NCBI GenBank assembly: GCA_011523945.1 | Contig: WTFU01000054.1 | Location: 1-64,000, forward strand | From: Mariniblastus sp. | GTDB lineage: Bacteria; Planctomycetota; Planctomycetia; Pirellulales; Pirellulaceae | DNA length: 64,000 nucleotides | Direction: 5' to 3' | Shown here: positions 1 to 10,389 of the stretch, piece after piece | Layout of the letters: each line of letters starts with the position of its first letter | Position numbering within the stretch: position 1 is the stretch's first letter | Made by a program: the position numbers and the translations under genes | The notes under the pieces: generated by a model | Seen by the model: the letters and a program-made list of their open reading frames with translations, nothing else | Database searches by the model: none | What the model was told of the DNA's origin: nothing

Positions 1-331
1 CTTCGATCGACTTCGCAATGTCCTGGACCGGTCGCACCATCGCCTTCAGCGCCTTCTTTACACCTAGCCCCGGCACCGAGCAGAATAATTCAAAAAACTG
101 ACGCTCAATTTGGCTATTAAATCCAATCAATCGCGGCGTCATCCGACCGCCTTTTTGCAGGTTGCCGTCAATATATTGAATCGTGTAGAGATCCACTTTT
201 TCGCCAACGCTCAATTGGAGATGTCTACGGGTGAAATCAGGAACCGCAACTTCATATTCAAAGGGCTCAATGCCAATTGAAACTGTTGTTTCCTGCAACG
301 CCAGAAGTTGGCCGGTCAATTTGGTAATCAA
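1..331 (-). CDS. ruvA: Holliday junction branch migration protein RuvA (partial, cut by window edge)
   Basis: Reverse-strand translation from a TTG start reads (M)ITKLTGQLLALQETTVSIGIEPFEYEVAVPDFTRR..., typical RuvA N-terminus; directly downstream of ruvC. Not in the ORF track because it is open at the edge. Confidence 0.85.
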   Translation of the reverse strand, partial: MITKLTGQLLALQETTVSIGIEPFEYEVAVPDFTRRHLQLSVGEKVDLYTIQYIDGNLQKGGRMTPRLIGFNSQIERQFFELFCSVPGLGVKKALKAMVRPVQDIAKSIE

Positions 332-355
332 GAGATCGCTTTCATAACAAAAATT

Positions 356-865
356 TTAATTTAAGGTGGCTGTACGCAACGACAAAAAATAATGGCAGAG
401 CGCAATTGCTAACGCATCAGCAACATCAGCAGGCTCGGGAATCTCACGTAGATTTAGTTGTCGTGCAACAGCATGCTGAACCTGAACTTTCGGAGCACGT
501 CCGTTCCCGGTAAGCACTTTCTTTATTTGCGTCGCAGCATAACCGTGTAGCGGCAATTTATTTTGCCCAACGGCTAAACTGATCACTCCACGCGCATGCC
601 CCATAATGATTGCTGTCTGAGGGCGTTCATAATGACTATACAAATCCTCTAATCCTGCGCAGTCAGGTTTAAGGGATTCGATCACGTCCGTAATCCCCTG
701 ATGAATACTATTCAATCGGGCAGGGAAACTATCGGTACGTTTGCTACGAATTACACCGGCTTCCACAACAGATATTTCTTTGTCGCGAATTGAGATCACT
801 CCGTAACCGGTGATATTCAATCCCGGATCAATTCCGAGAACGCGTATTTCTTGAGAGCCCGTCAT
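356..865 (-). CDS. ruvC: Crossover junction endodeoxyribonuclease RuvC
   Basis: VLGIDPGLNITGYGVI, GLEDLYSHYERPQTAIIMGHARGVI, DVADALAIALCHY motifs of RuvC. Confidence 0.95.
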   Translation of the reverse strand: MTGSQEIRVLGIDPGLNITGYGVISIRDKEISVVEAGVIRSKRTDSFPARLNSIHQGITDVIESLKPDCAGLEDLYSHYERPQTAIIMGHARGVISLAVGQNKLPLHGYAATQIKKVLTGNGRAPKVQVQHAVARQLNLREIPEPADVADALAIALCHYFLSLRTATLN

Positions 866-868
866 TGG

Positions 869-1360
869 TTACACCGTCTTTGACAAAAGCACGATACACT
901 CCGCCATAATCACTTCATGAAGTCCGACGGTTCCCACTCCCTCACCGGTCTTCGCTTTTACTCCGACTTGTTCCGGATTGATCTCCAAAATTTCTGCGAT
1001 TCGATCGGCAATTTTTCTTTTAACGGGAGACATCTTTGGTTTCTGAGCAAAGATGATGCAATCCAGATTGTTGATTTGAAAACCGGCACTGGCCACCTTG
1101 GCAAATGCGGCTTTCAACATTTCGCCTGAATCCTTCATCTTATTTTCAGGATCAGTATCGGGAAACAATTCGCCAATGTCTCCCAAAGCTGCAGCGCCAA
1201 GAATCGCATCGGTCACCGCATGGAGAAGTACATCAGCGTCGCTGTGTCCCTCAAGAGAATGACTGTGTTCAATATCGATCCCACCAATTCGCAAGGGTCC
1301 GCCGGGTTTCAAGCGATGCGTATCGTGCCCAATTCCGATTCGAAGGGTATCTTGATTCAC
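869..1360 (-). CDS. ispF: 2-C-methyl-D-erythritol 2,4-cyclodiphosphate synthase
   Basis: RIGIGHDTHRL, LEGHSDADVLLHAVTDAILGAAALGDIGELFPD, KAKTGEGVGTVG: IspF signatures. Confidence 0.96.
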   Translation of the reverse strand: MNQDTLRIGIGHDTHRLKPGGPLRIGGIDIEHSHSLEGHSDADVLLHAVTDAILGAAALGDIGELFPDTDPENKMKDSGEMLKAAFAKVASAGFQINNLDCIIFAQKPKMSPVKRKIADRIAEILEINPEQVGVKAKTGEGVGTVGLHEVIMAECIVLLSKTV

Positions 1361-1631
1361 GCTGGTAATCCTTCAGTTATGTGTCGATGATAAAAATGTA
1401 CCCCGCCGAAGAACAAACGAAAACCTCAATCTAATATCATGAAACCTGAATAGGTTGATTGTTATTTCAAAAGGAGAAAATAGACCATTCCTTGTTCGAA
1501 CGAATATTGCTGGCGGCCAGCCTGACCTCCCATTCATTTGCGAAAAATTGTCTTTCGTTTTCAAATAGACGGCCCCCGCGACAGTTTTTAGTCGTCTTTT
1601 GGTTGCCGACAAACCGTTTTATAATCCGGTG

Positions 1632-2648
1632 ATGCCAACCATCGAAATTAAAAACTTGTCAAAAACCTATCGGGTCTATCAAAAACAGGAGGGTTTAATC
1701 GCCTCGATTCGCGGTCTTTTTCACCGAGAATATCGTGAAGTCCACGCAGTCAATGATATCAATCTCACGGTCGAAGAAGGGGAGTTCGTTGCTTTCCTTG
1801 GCCCCAATGGGGCGGGAAAAACGACTACGCTTAAATTATTATCGGGAGTAATCAATCCCGACCAGGGTTCAGTGAAAGTATTGGGCCACGTTCCGTGGGA
1901 GAGGGAAAACGAATATCGTCGTAAATTCGCTTTAGTGATGGGGCAAAAAAATCAATTGTGGTGGGACTTACCTGCCATGGAATCCTTCCGCCTCAATCAA
2001 CACATCTACGGTGTTCCCAAAGATGAATTCGAACGGACCCGTGACGAGCTGTGCGAAATGCTCAGCGTCGCAAACTTACTCGGGCGTCCCGTTCGAGAGC
2101 TATCACTCGGCGAACGAATGAAAATGGAATTAATCGCCGCATTAATTCACAAACCAGATGTTCTTTTTTTAGATGAACCGACAATTGGGCTGGATGTTGT
2201 CGCCCAGCACAAGATTCAAGAGTTTTTAAAAGCGTATCAACAAGAACAAAACAACACGATCTTGCTTACCAGTCACTACATGAAAGACATCGAAGCACTG
2301 TGTAAGCGCGTCGTGATTATCGCAAATGGTTCTATCTACCACGACGGTTCTCTCGAAGATATCGTCGATCAGTTTAGTGGAGACAAAATAGTCACGCTGC
2401 AACTTCACGATGACCGTTCACTCGAAGCGATCTCAAAAATCCCCAATCTGATCGAAATAGATGCACCAAAAATTAAGTTCCGAGTGGATCGAGATGGGGT
2501 AGGGCGGGTGCTTAGCCAGATACTTGCCGATCATGCGGTTGATGACATCGTTGTCGAAGACCCACCTCTCGAAGAGGTAATTTCAAATGTATTTTCACAA
2601 GCGGAAGAAAAAGGTCGACGCGAGGTAGAACCACTTCAAGACTCATAA
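1632..2648 (+). CDS. ABC transporter ATP-binding protein (ABC-2 exporter type)
   Basis: Walker A GPNGAGKTT, signature LSLGERMKMEL, Walker B VLFLDEPT. ATG at 1632 is a likelier start than the 1599 track start. Confidence 0.93.
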   Translation: MPTIEIKNLSKTYRVYQKQEGLIASIRGLFHREYREVHAVNDINLTVEEGEFVAFLGPNGAGKTTTLKLLSGVINPDQGSVKVLGHVPWERENEYRRKFALVMGQKNQLWWDLPAMESFRLNQHIYGVPKDEFERTRDELCEMLSVANLLGRPVRELSLGERMKMELIAALIHKPDVLFLDEPTIGLDVVAQHKIQEFLKAYQQEQNNTILLTSHYMKDIEALCKRVVIIANGSIYHDGSLEDIVDQFSGDKIVTLQLHDDRSLEAISKIPNLIEIDAPKIKFRVDRDGVGRVLSQILADHAVDDIVVEDPPLEEVISNVFSQAEEKGRREVEPLQDS

Positions 2649-2781
2649 CAACAATCGCTGACTTCTGGCGACAGATTGCTCACAAAGCATGTTTGCTGAT
2701 CGATGGGCGAACGCAAAACTGCACCTAACTCTTACTCCCTTTTTCGCTTAACTCATACGACATAAATTCAATACCGCACGC

Positions 2782-3642
2782 ATGCTTGAATCTGCAGTAA
2801 TCTGGTGGACGTTTCTCAAAATCTCGATTAACGAGCGTTTGATTTACCGCGCAGACTTTATGCTCGGCACCCTCATGCGTTTCCTTCCGACACTCACGCA
2901 AATCTTCCTGTGGTGGGCGATCTACGATGTCATCTCCAATCAAGACACGGTTGATTCAGCAGCAGGGCCGGATGGCAATATCGCCGGTTACAAATATGGA
3001 GACATGGTTGCTTATTACTTACTGGTCATCATCAGTCGCGCTTTTTCGAGCATGCCGGGGCTAACCGGTGGGATTGCCAATCAAATTCGCAATGGAGAAG
3101 TCAAAAAGTTTTTGATCCAACCAGTGGATATGCAAGGCTGCTTATTAATCCAGCGGATCGCTCATAAGCTGGTTTATTATTTAATTGCAACTTTGCCCTT
3201 TGCTTTAGTCTTTTTCTTGTGCCGTGACTTTTTCATTGAAGGGTGGCCGCCGCCCAATGTGCTTGCCGTCTTTTTTGCATCACTGGTGCTTTCTTTCCTT
3301 CTTGGCTTTTACCTCGAATGCTGTATTGGCCTGGTTGGTTTTTGGTTTTTAGAAGTCACGTCTCTGACTTTCATCTATATGCTGATGAACTTTTTACTCT
3401 CGGGACACATGTTTCCTTTGGAACTATTACCGGCAGAACCGTTTAATATCCGACAACTGGTCGAGTACCTTCCATTCAAATATCTGGCCTATTTCCCAGC
3501 CGCCGTTTTTCTTGGGAAAATAGAGGGCCCAGAATTGTATCGTGGTCTGTTGGCGGAGATTGGATGGGTTCTATTCTTTATCGTACTCTCAAGAATTCTA
3601 TGGCACCGTGGCATCAAGCGTTACAGCGGCTACGGCGGTTAG
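2782..3642 (+). CDS. ABC-2 family transporter permease
   Basis: Six-TM-like hydrophobic protein downstream of the ATPase; GGIANQIRNGEVKKFLIQPVD resembles ABC-2 permeases. Confidence 0.85.
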   Translation: MLESAVIWWTFLKISINERLIYRADFMLGTLMRFLPTLTQIFLWWAIYDVISNQDTVDSAAGPDGNIAGYKYGDMVAYYLLVIISRAFSSMPGLTGGIANQIRNGEVKKFLIQPVDMQGCLLIQRIAHKLVYYLIATLPFALVFFLCRDFFIEGWPPPNVLAVFFASLVLSFLLGFYLECCIGLVGFWFLEVTSLTFIYMLMNFLLSGHMFPLELLPAEPFNIRQLVEYLPFKYLAYFPAAVFLGKIEGPELYRGLLAEIGWVLFFIVLSRILWHRGIKRYSGYGG

Positions 3643-3737
3643 GTCAAACAACAACATCGAAGTCAACTGATTCATTTCACATCCTAAACCGCTGATCAAT
3701 AAAACAAATTCCGAATTAAAACTAATCATAATCAACA

Positions 3738-4586
3738 GTGCACCCCTCTTACCTAAAAGTATTTTTGACCTTCGCAAGAAATTCGCTGGTGCGAGACATG
3801 TCGTTCCGTTTGAATTTCATCTTGCAATGTCTTTCGTCGATGGCGTGGGCCGTGATGAATTGGGGACTCTTTAAAATCATTTACCGACATACCGGCGAAA
3901 TTGGATTAGACTCCGGCTGGCATGAGCATGAATTCTTCATCTTTCTCGGCACTATCTGGATCATCAACAGTTTGATTCAGACTTTATTCATGGCGAACGC
4001 TGCAGAATTCAGCGAACTCATTCGGACTGGCAATCTTGACTTTGCATTACTCAAGCCAATTGATACGCAATTCCTCATTTCCTTTCCAAGAATCAACTGG
4101 TCTCAATTGCCTAATGGAATTCTCGGAGCCATGTTAATCGCACATTCACTAAGTGAATTAATGAATGAACGAGAGATCTATTTTTCTGTTTTCAGCATCC
4201 CTGCATTTCTCTTTTTTATTGGCTGTGGTGCGGTGGTGATGTATAGCGTCATGATCTGCCTCGCTTCAACCAGCATTTGGTTTGGCAGGAATCAAAACCT
4301 TTACAACTTTTGGTTTTACATCACTAATTTCTATCGCTACCCGATGGAGATCTATCAGCGAAGTGGTGTTGGCATGGCGCTCTGGGGGACCTTCACCTTC
4401 GTCGTCCCAATCTTGGTTGTTTCCAATATTCCAGCTCGGATATTGGCTCAACCCCTTGGAACACCCTGGAAATCATGGGAATGGGGCTTGGCCGCCTACG
4501 CTATTATCGGTTCTATCTGGAGCCTGATGGCAAGCCGTTGGGTATTTAAACTGGCTCTAAAGAGTTATCGCAGCGCCAGTAGCTAG
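3738..4586 (+). CDS. ABC-2 family transporter permease
   Basis: Hydrophobic; ELIRTGNLDFALLKPIDTQFLISFPRI matches the '(I)RxGxLDxxLxKPId' pattern of ABC-2 permeases; third gene of an exporter operon. Confidence 0.85.
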   Translation: MHPSYLKVFLTFARNSLVRDMSFRLNFILQCLSSMAWAVMNWGLFKIIYRHTGEIGLDSGWHEHEFFIFLGTIWIINSLIQTLFMANAAEFSELIRTGNLDFALLKPIDTQFLISFPRINWSQLPNGILGAMLIAHSLSELMNEREIYFSVFSIPAFLFFIGCGAVVMYSVMICLASTSIWFGRNQNLYNFWFYITNFYRYPMEIYQRSGVGMALWGTFTFVVPILVVSNIPARILAQPLGTPWKSWEWGLAAYAIIGSIWSLMASRWVFKLALKSYRSASS

Positions 4587-5062
4587 GTCCTCCGCCGCCA
4601 ACGAGCTCATGCGACAACGTTTTATTGGACACTCAGAGGTCAGCTTGCACCGATTAGGATCGGTCTGCCAAATTCACAAAGGCTTCGGATTATATCAACT
4701 GCCACAATGATTCAGTTCTTGTTAGTAAATCAATCCGCCGTCTGTGCCGAATAACGCGGCAACCGATCATTTCTCAATCTTATTTGACCGCAATGCCGAA
4801 GAACAAAGGGGTTCTTTGTTCGGATTTGCATGAATCTACTTTTAAATGGTACGGCCGTTTCCCAAATCCAGCACTGACCGGCGGATTCACGCAAAAATAT
4901 GGAAATTTATGGGTTTCGGTTGATGAGAATCGACCGCCGACCGTTTAACCAAGTTATACTTGGGACAATAAATCGCCCCGGTTAAGAAGACTGGGCAAGA
5001 TACAACCTAGAGATAGACCCCCAAAATTGATTGGCATTGCCAACTAATGGAGCTGTAACCAC

Positions 5063-6202
5063 ATGTCAAATCTTATTCCGATGGACGAAGCCGCAAGCAT
5101 GCTTGGTATGACTGTAGAGCAGCTGAATGAACTTCGTTCAAACAACGAAATTTTCGGATATAAAGACGGCGCAAATTGGAAGTTCAAGCAAGCAGAGCTG
5201 GAGCGAGTTGCCGGGGAATTAAATATTACTCTGAAGCCAGCTAATGCTCCTTACGAAGAGGATTCATCCGTCGAGCTAGATTTGCCGGCAAGCGAGTTAA
5301 GTGGCTCCATCAAGCTCGAAGAAAGTGGTGAGGTTTTGGATGACGAACTGTCTTTCGGCAGTAGCAGTCTCAGCCTTGCTTCGGAGAGCAGTAAAAGTGC
5401 AGGTGATTCAGCTAACCTTCTCGATGATGATCCCGAGAAAGCAGATAGCCCCTCCGACACAGGAAAGATGCTGGGAGCCGGTAACGAAGATGACCTACTT
5501 CTCTCCGAAGATGATCTCTTCTCTGATGAGCTTTCACTCGCCGACAGCACGTCTTTCGAAGAAAGTGCTGAATTAGATAGCGACTTTGAAGAGAGCGATT
5601 TGATTCTCGACGATAGCGATTCAAATTCTGAAATCATGCTCGACTCCAGCGCTAGTGGAATTGGCTTAGGTGACGAACCACTGGAACTTGGCGGGTCCGA
5701 CATTGACTCGCTTGAGCTACCTGAAGACGATGACATGATCGTCCTCGACAGTGCTGCTGACTCAGAAGCTGCCACCATGATGCAGGAAGACGACTTCAAC
5801 CTGACGCCACTAGAAGCATCGATGGACGAAGACGATTCAAGTGGATCGCAAGTCATTGCACTGGAAGACTCAGAAATTTATGCTGAAGATTCGTCTTCTT
5901 CAGGCCTAGAAGACAGCGAAGCATTCCCAGCGCAACCAATGATGGTTGATGACGGCGGGTTTGACAGTGGAATGCAGTACCCTGACGGAGGCATGATGCC
6001 TGCAGCCGTTGGTCCAGCTGCCCTCCCGGAAGCTCCGTATACAATCTGGCAAGTTCTCAGCCTTGGTTTAGTTGCCTTCTTACTTGTAACGGGCGGCATG
6101 ATTGCCTACGGCCTGATTCAAAACCTCGGGCTTCCGAATGACGAAGTCGTTAATGGAAGCGTTATGAACTTCTTCCTCGGTTTGGTTGGCCAAAACGGCT
6201 AG
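5063..6202 (+). CDS. Excisionase/MerR-like HTH protein with acidic Ser/Asp-rich centre and C-terminal TM helix
   Basis: N-terminus MSNLIPMDEAASMLGMTVEQLNELRSNNEIFGYKDGANWKFKQAELERV is HTH_17-like; ~250 aa acidic low-complexity segment; TM helix VLSLGLVAFLLVTGGMIAYGLI near the C-terminus. Confidence 0.75.
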   Translation: MSNLIPMDEAASMLGMTVEQLNELRSNNEIFGYKDGANWKFKQAELERVAGELNITLKPANAPYEEDSSVELDLPASELSGSIKLEESGEVLDDELSFGSSSLSLASESSKSAGDSANLLDDDPEKADSPSDTGKMLGAGNEDDLLLSEDDLFSDELSLADSTSFEESAELDSDFEESDLILDDSDSNSEIMLDSSASGIGLGDEPLELGGSDIDSLELPEDDDMIVLDSAADSEAATMMQEDDFNLTPLEASMDEDDSSGSQVIALEDSEIYAEDSSSSGLEDSEAFPAQPMMVDDGGFDSGMQYPDGGMMPAAVGPAALPEAPYTIWQVLSLGLVAFLLVTGGMIAYGLIQNLGLPNDEVVNGSVMNFFLGLVGQNG

Positions 6203-6241
6203 ACAGTTTGAGTCCATATCGTGGGCTCTCATCGATCATTT

Positions 6242-6273
6242 AAAAAACCCCCGGCTAATTCCGGGGGTTTTTT
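6242..6273 (+). terminator. Rho-independent terminator downstream of the HTH gene
   Basis: AAAAAACCCCCGGCTAATTCCGGGGGTTTTTT, near-perfect GC stem plus T-run. Confidence 0.92.
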
Positions 6274-6425
6274 CATGAGGTATTCGTAAAACGCATCCCT
6301 TCGTTTTCACCAGTCGTTGTAAGACTCCGTTTTGTCGCCACAAAGGGCTGCCGGTCGTTGTCCAACAGCAGCATCAATAGTACGATTTTGTCTATTAAAG
6401 CCCCAGTCGAAACGAGTCGCTCCCC

Positions 6426-7400
6426 ATGAGCCAAATGTCTGAATTGATGCGTAAGTCGATCGACTACGCCGGACTATTTCCCCCTGCATCTCTCCCCTTA
6501 GACGATGTCGTCAACAACTACCACCAATACGTCAATTCTGCAGAGCAGTCGATGTTGGGGCGGCTAATTATTCCCGCATCGCGACTCAGCGAATTCAGCG
6601 CACTCCGACGATCTCAAATAAGTGTTCTCCCATCGCAAACTCGTCCCTGGCGGATCAGTGCCCTGTTGCCACCCATTGGAAGCCCCAATGCAGAGAATAG
6701 ATTCCAAAAATTTGATGAAGCTATAGAACTCATTCAAAACTTTAATGCGCCAGGCAACCAGAGAAATACTGCAAATGACATCGCCGATGCGATTGAAGTC
6801 AAAACGCCTGACCTGGAAATCATGGAAGCGACCATTGATCGACTCCCATTTGGTATTCAATCATTTCTGGAGCTTCCACACGCCGACGATCCCGTCAGCT
6901 TGGTCCAGCGACTAAAAAGTGACACGTCGAAAAAAGACCTAAATGCAAAAATTCGCACCGGTGGCACAACTCCTAGTTTAATCCCTTCGCCCGAAGAAGT
7001 AGCTCGATTCATTTGGAATTGCACGCAATCGGATGTGTCGTTTAAAGCGACCGCGGGGCTTCACCATCCCATTCGCAACGATTACCGGTTAACCTATGAA
7101 ACAGATTCGCAAACCGCAACGATGTTCGGTTTCCTAAACGTCTTTTACGCCGCGTTGATGAGCTGGGAACACGCACTTGATATCTCTGAGCTAACGAAAA
7201 TTTTATCCGCAAAAGACCCATCGCTATTCGGAGCAAATGAGAACGAAATTTTCTGGGGAGACTTTAAGGTTCAAGCCGAGCGAATTAAGTCGCTGCGGCT
7301 CCAATCTATAATCTCCTTCGGCTCGTGTTCATTCCTAGAGCCGACGACCGAACTTCAAGACATGCCCGGGCAGAGCCGACAGTCTCTCTTCCCAGCTTAA
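6426..7400 (+). CDS. Uncharacterised conserved protein, probably co-transcribed with fumarylacetoacetase
   Basis: 324 aa ORF, 43 bp upstream of fahA; motifs AKIRTGG and FKATAGLHHPIR look like a conserved active-site-like pattern. Confidence 0.7.
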   Translation: MSQMSELMRKSIDYAGLFPPASLPLDDVVNNYHQYVNSAEQSMLGRLIIPASRLSEFSALRRSQISVLPSQTRPWRISALLPPIGSPNAENRFQKFDEAIELIQNFNAPGNQRNTANDIADAIEVKTPDLEIMEATIDRLPFGIQSFLELPHADDPVSLVQRLKSDTSKKDLNAKIRTGGTTPSLIPSPEEVARFIWNCTQSDVSFKATAGLHHPIRNDYRLTYETDSQTATMFGFLNVFYAALMSWEHALDISELTKILSAKDPSLFGANENEIFWGDFKVQAERIKSLRLQSIISFGSCSFLEPTTELQDMPGQSRQSLFPA

Positions 7401-7443
7401 TACCAAACCGATTTGCCTCGCCTTAAAGAAAGAGCAAACTTCT

Positions 7444-8790
7444 ATGTACGCCCTCAATGCAACTCACTCCCCTGATTTGGTTTCCTGGGTTGAAAGCGCT
7501 AATCAACCCGAAACTGATTTTCCAATTCAAAATTTACCGTATTGCGTATTTAAGACGCCTGGCAACCCTGCGTCGATCGGAATTGGAATCGGAGACCAAA
7601 TCCTCAACTTGCGAGCGTGTGGTGAGTCCGGATTACTGAATCCCCGGTTTGCTTCAGTCAGCAAGCAACCGACACTCAACCAACTAATGGCTCTTCCTCC
7701 CACTGAGCAAAGCCAGTTGCGCGGAAGGATTGTTGAGTTACTGAGCGAGGGTTCTCCTGACGCTGATAAAATTGCGAATACTGCACTGGTTCCGCAGTCG
7801 GACGTGGAATTCTTAATGCCTTGCAATATTGGTGACTATTCCGACTTTTACGCCTCTGTTTACCACGCTACCAACGTGGGCAGCATGTTCCGGCCTGACA
7901 ATCCATTACTCCCCAATTACAAGCATATTCCAATTGGTTATCACGGTCGAGCGTCAAGCATTGTCGTTAGCGGTACCCCTATTCGTCGCCCAGTTGGTCA
8001 ACTTACTCCCACCGAACCGGGGGCTGCCCCGACGCGAGACGCCTGTAAATTATTTGACTACGAACTGGAGGTTGGCTGCCTCGTTGGCCAAGGAAACCAA
8101 CTTGGTGAATCTGTTTCGATCGACAATGCAGAATCTCACATGTTTGGGCTGACACTGCTCAATGATTGGTCGGCTCGCGACATTCAAAAATGGGAATACC
8201 AACCGCTTGGTCCTTTTTTGGCTAAATCATTCGCGAGCACGATATCTCCGTGGATCGTGACCATGGAAGCACTCGCGCCTTTCCGATGCCCCGAGTTTAA
8301 GAGAGACGCTGAAGATCCGCGGCCGCTCAATTACCTTGCAAGTGATTCCAATTCGAAATTTGGAGGAATTGACCTTCAACTTGAGGTCTACCTTCTAACC
8401 GAACAAATGCAACAACAGGGATTCAAACCTCAGCTTCTCACACGGGGTAGCTTCACCAATTTGTACTGGACTTTTGCTCAAATGCTGACCCATCACAGCA
8501 GCAACGGTTGTAATCTACGTCCCGGAGACATGCTGGGTAGCGGGACAGTCAGCGGACAGACGCGCGACTCCCGAGGATGCATGCTTGAATTAACGTGGGA
8601 CGGCGATCAACAAAATGCACTTCCGGGAAGTCAGAGAACTCCAATTAAATTTCCAACCGGTGAAGAACGGAAATTCCTGGCTGACGGCGACAGTGTGATT
8701 TTCCGTGGATTTTGTGAGACGAGTGACCATCGGCGAATTGGATTTGGAACTTGCATGGGACAGGTTTTACCTGCCAGCCAGTCAAACTAA
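7444..8790 (+). CDS. fahA: Fumarylacetoacetase
   Basis: IGDYSDFYASVYHATNVGSMFRPDNPLLPNYKHIPIGYHGRASSIVVSGTPIRRP, LLNDWSARDIQKWEYQPLGPFLAKSF, GDMLGSGTVSG. Confidence 0.96.
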   Translation: MYALNATHSPDLVSWVESANQPETDFPIQNLPYCVFKTPGNPASIGIGIGDQILNLRACGESGLLNPRFASVSKQPTLNQLMALPPTEQSQLRGRIVELLSEGSPDADKIANTALVPQSDVEFLMPCNIGDYSDFYASVYHATNVGSMFRPDNPLLPNYKHIPIGYHGRASSIVVSGTPIRRPVGQLTPTEPGAAPTRDACKLFDYELEVGCLVGQGNQLGESVSIDNAESHMFGLTLLNDWSARDIQKWEYQPLGPFLAKSFASTISPWIVTMEALAPFRCPEFKRDAEDPRPLNYLASDSNSKFGGIDLQLEVYLLTEQMQQQGFKPQLLTRGSFTNLYWTFAQMLTHHSSNGCNLRPGDMLGSGTVSGQTRDSRGCMLELTWDGDQQNALPGSQRTPIKFPTGEERKFLADGDSVIFRGFCETSDHRRIGFGTCMGQVLPASQSN

Positions 8791-9263
8791 CCCATTCAAT
8801 AAGTGAATTTAAGAATCGTCCAAAACCATTTCAACATGACTGGCAATCTCTCAGTTGAGAAACAACCTACAACGAATCACTCTATTCCGAAGCAACTGGA
8901 CTGGCACCCCTTCATAACATCCAAAGTAGGTCGTTTGACCGCGTTAATCTGGAAAATCAACTGGTTGCTTCACACCAAACTCACGGGGGCAGGGTTTGTG
9001 GTAAAACAGAAAATTAGAACGCCTTAAGCGTCTAGGCGGACATCCATGATCAGTGTGACAAATTGACCATAACTGCATTTTGTGAAGTGCGTGATGTAGA
9101 GCTTCGAATCCTCGGTTATTATATTGATGTGACCGTTTTTCACAATCAAACCTAGGTTTGAATCATCTTTACTGGGAACACCAACAGTATTTCAGTTGGA
9201 AAGAATTCGTTCTTTTTAAGCAATGAACAACTTGAAAAGACTGACGACACAATCGGTTATCGC

Positions 9264-10340
9264 GTGAATAAATTGAATAAAAATATTATCCTAAAATCGT
9301 TAGCGGTTCTTTTCATTTCGCTCCAAGCGGGGTGCTATGAGGACGATAAAATCAGGGTTAACACAGTGCCCAAAGGGCGTTCGGGACTAACCAAGCTGCG
9401 ACAGGATCCCCAGTCTTTCATAAATCCGGCTTCAGCAACCGCAAATCAATCGACTCGAATGGTAGTCGCGATTTTTCAAAACCCCGAGGCTACTTGGTTT
9501 TTTAAGGTGTCCGGACCGTCAGAGCAAGTTACGGCTACCGAAGCGTCGTGGAAAACATTTTTTGAGACGATTTCTTTTGAAGGCAATAAACCTTCCTGGA
9601 AAATACCAAGCGACTGGGCGACGGGGGCTGAAAAGCCAATGCGCTATGCGACGCTCAAAATTGGCTCTTTTTCGCCTCCTCTGGAAATGGCAATTTCAAG
9701 CTTAGGTCCCAATCAGGATTTGCTCCTTAACGCTAACCGCTGGCTTGGCCAAATCGGACTTCCACCAACCAGCTCTGAGAATTTGAATGCAACCATCGAA
9801 CCCGTCAGTAATGGAAACTCCGATTACTACTTATTTGACAAAACAGGACGTGGTTCCGGCAAGATGACGCCCCCGTTTGCCGGAGGACCACCCATTGCTC
9901 AACCGCCCGCGTCAGCCCCAGCCCCAAGCGTTAAGTTTGAAACTCCAGCAGGATGGAATACAGGGCAAACGAACTCAATGGTAAAGGTCAGACTAACCAA
10001 AGAAACGGATGGAAAAAAAGCTCAAATTTCCGTAATTGAAATGCCTGCATCTGCGAACGAATGGGAGCCCAATGTCAAACGTTGGCAGCAACAAGTTGGT
10101 CTTGGCGGCCTCTCAGAGACTGAACTCAGTGCTCGTGTTTCGGAAATCAGCATCGACGGTGTCGAAGGCCAGATTGTCGATCTCATCGATATGAATTCCG
10201 ATTCGGACGATGGCACAATCGCTGCTATGATCAAGCTTGGAGATTCAGCTTGGTTCCTAAAATTATCCGGAAACAAAGACTTGGTCGATGCGAATCGCGA
10301 AGCATTCAAGTCGTTCCTCAACACCCTCAAGTTAAAATAA
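9264..10340 (+). CDS. Putative lipoprotein of unknown function
   Basis: Signal peptide with lipobox LQAGC near the N-terminus; located 50 bp upstream of the CcsBA gene. Confidence 0.7.
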   Translation: MNKLNKNIILKSLAVLFISLQAGCYEDDKIRVNTVPKGRSGLTKLRQDPQSFINPASATANQSTRMVVAIFQNPEATWFFKVSGPSEQVTATEASWKTFFETISFEGNKPSWKIPSDWATGAEKPMRYATLKIGSFSPPLEMAISSLGPNQDLLLNANRWLGQIGLPPTSSENLNATIEPVSNGNSDYYLFDKTGRGSGKMTPPFAGGPPIAQPPASAPAPSVKFETPAGWNTGQTNSMVKVRLTKETDGKKAQISVIEMPASANEWEPNVKRWQQQVGLGGLSETELSARVSEISIDGVEGQIVDLIDMNSDSDDGTIAAMIKLGDSAWFLKLSGNKDLVDANREAFKSFLNTLKLK

Positions 10341-10389
10341 TTTTTAAAATTCAGTTTTCAAAAACTTGGATCAGAAATAGAGCGTCCCC

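Noticed and set aside
5251-5856. 201-aa antisense ORF rich in Ser
   Set aside because: Mirror of the acidic low-complexity region in the sense HTH gene; codon-composition artefact.
9098-9125. TTCGAATCC-like T-loop fragment
   Set aside because: No acceptor, D or anticodon stems around it; not a tRNA.
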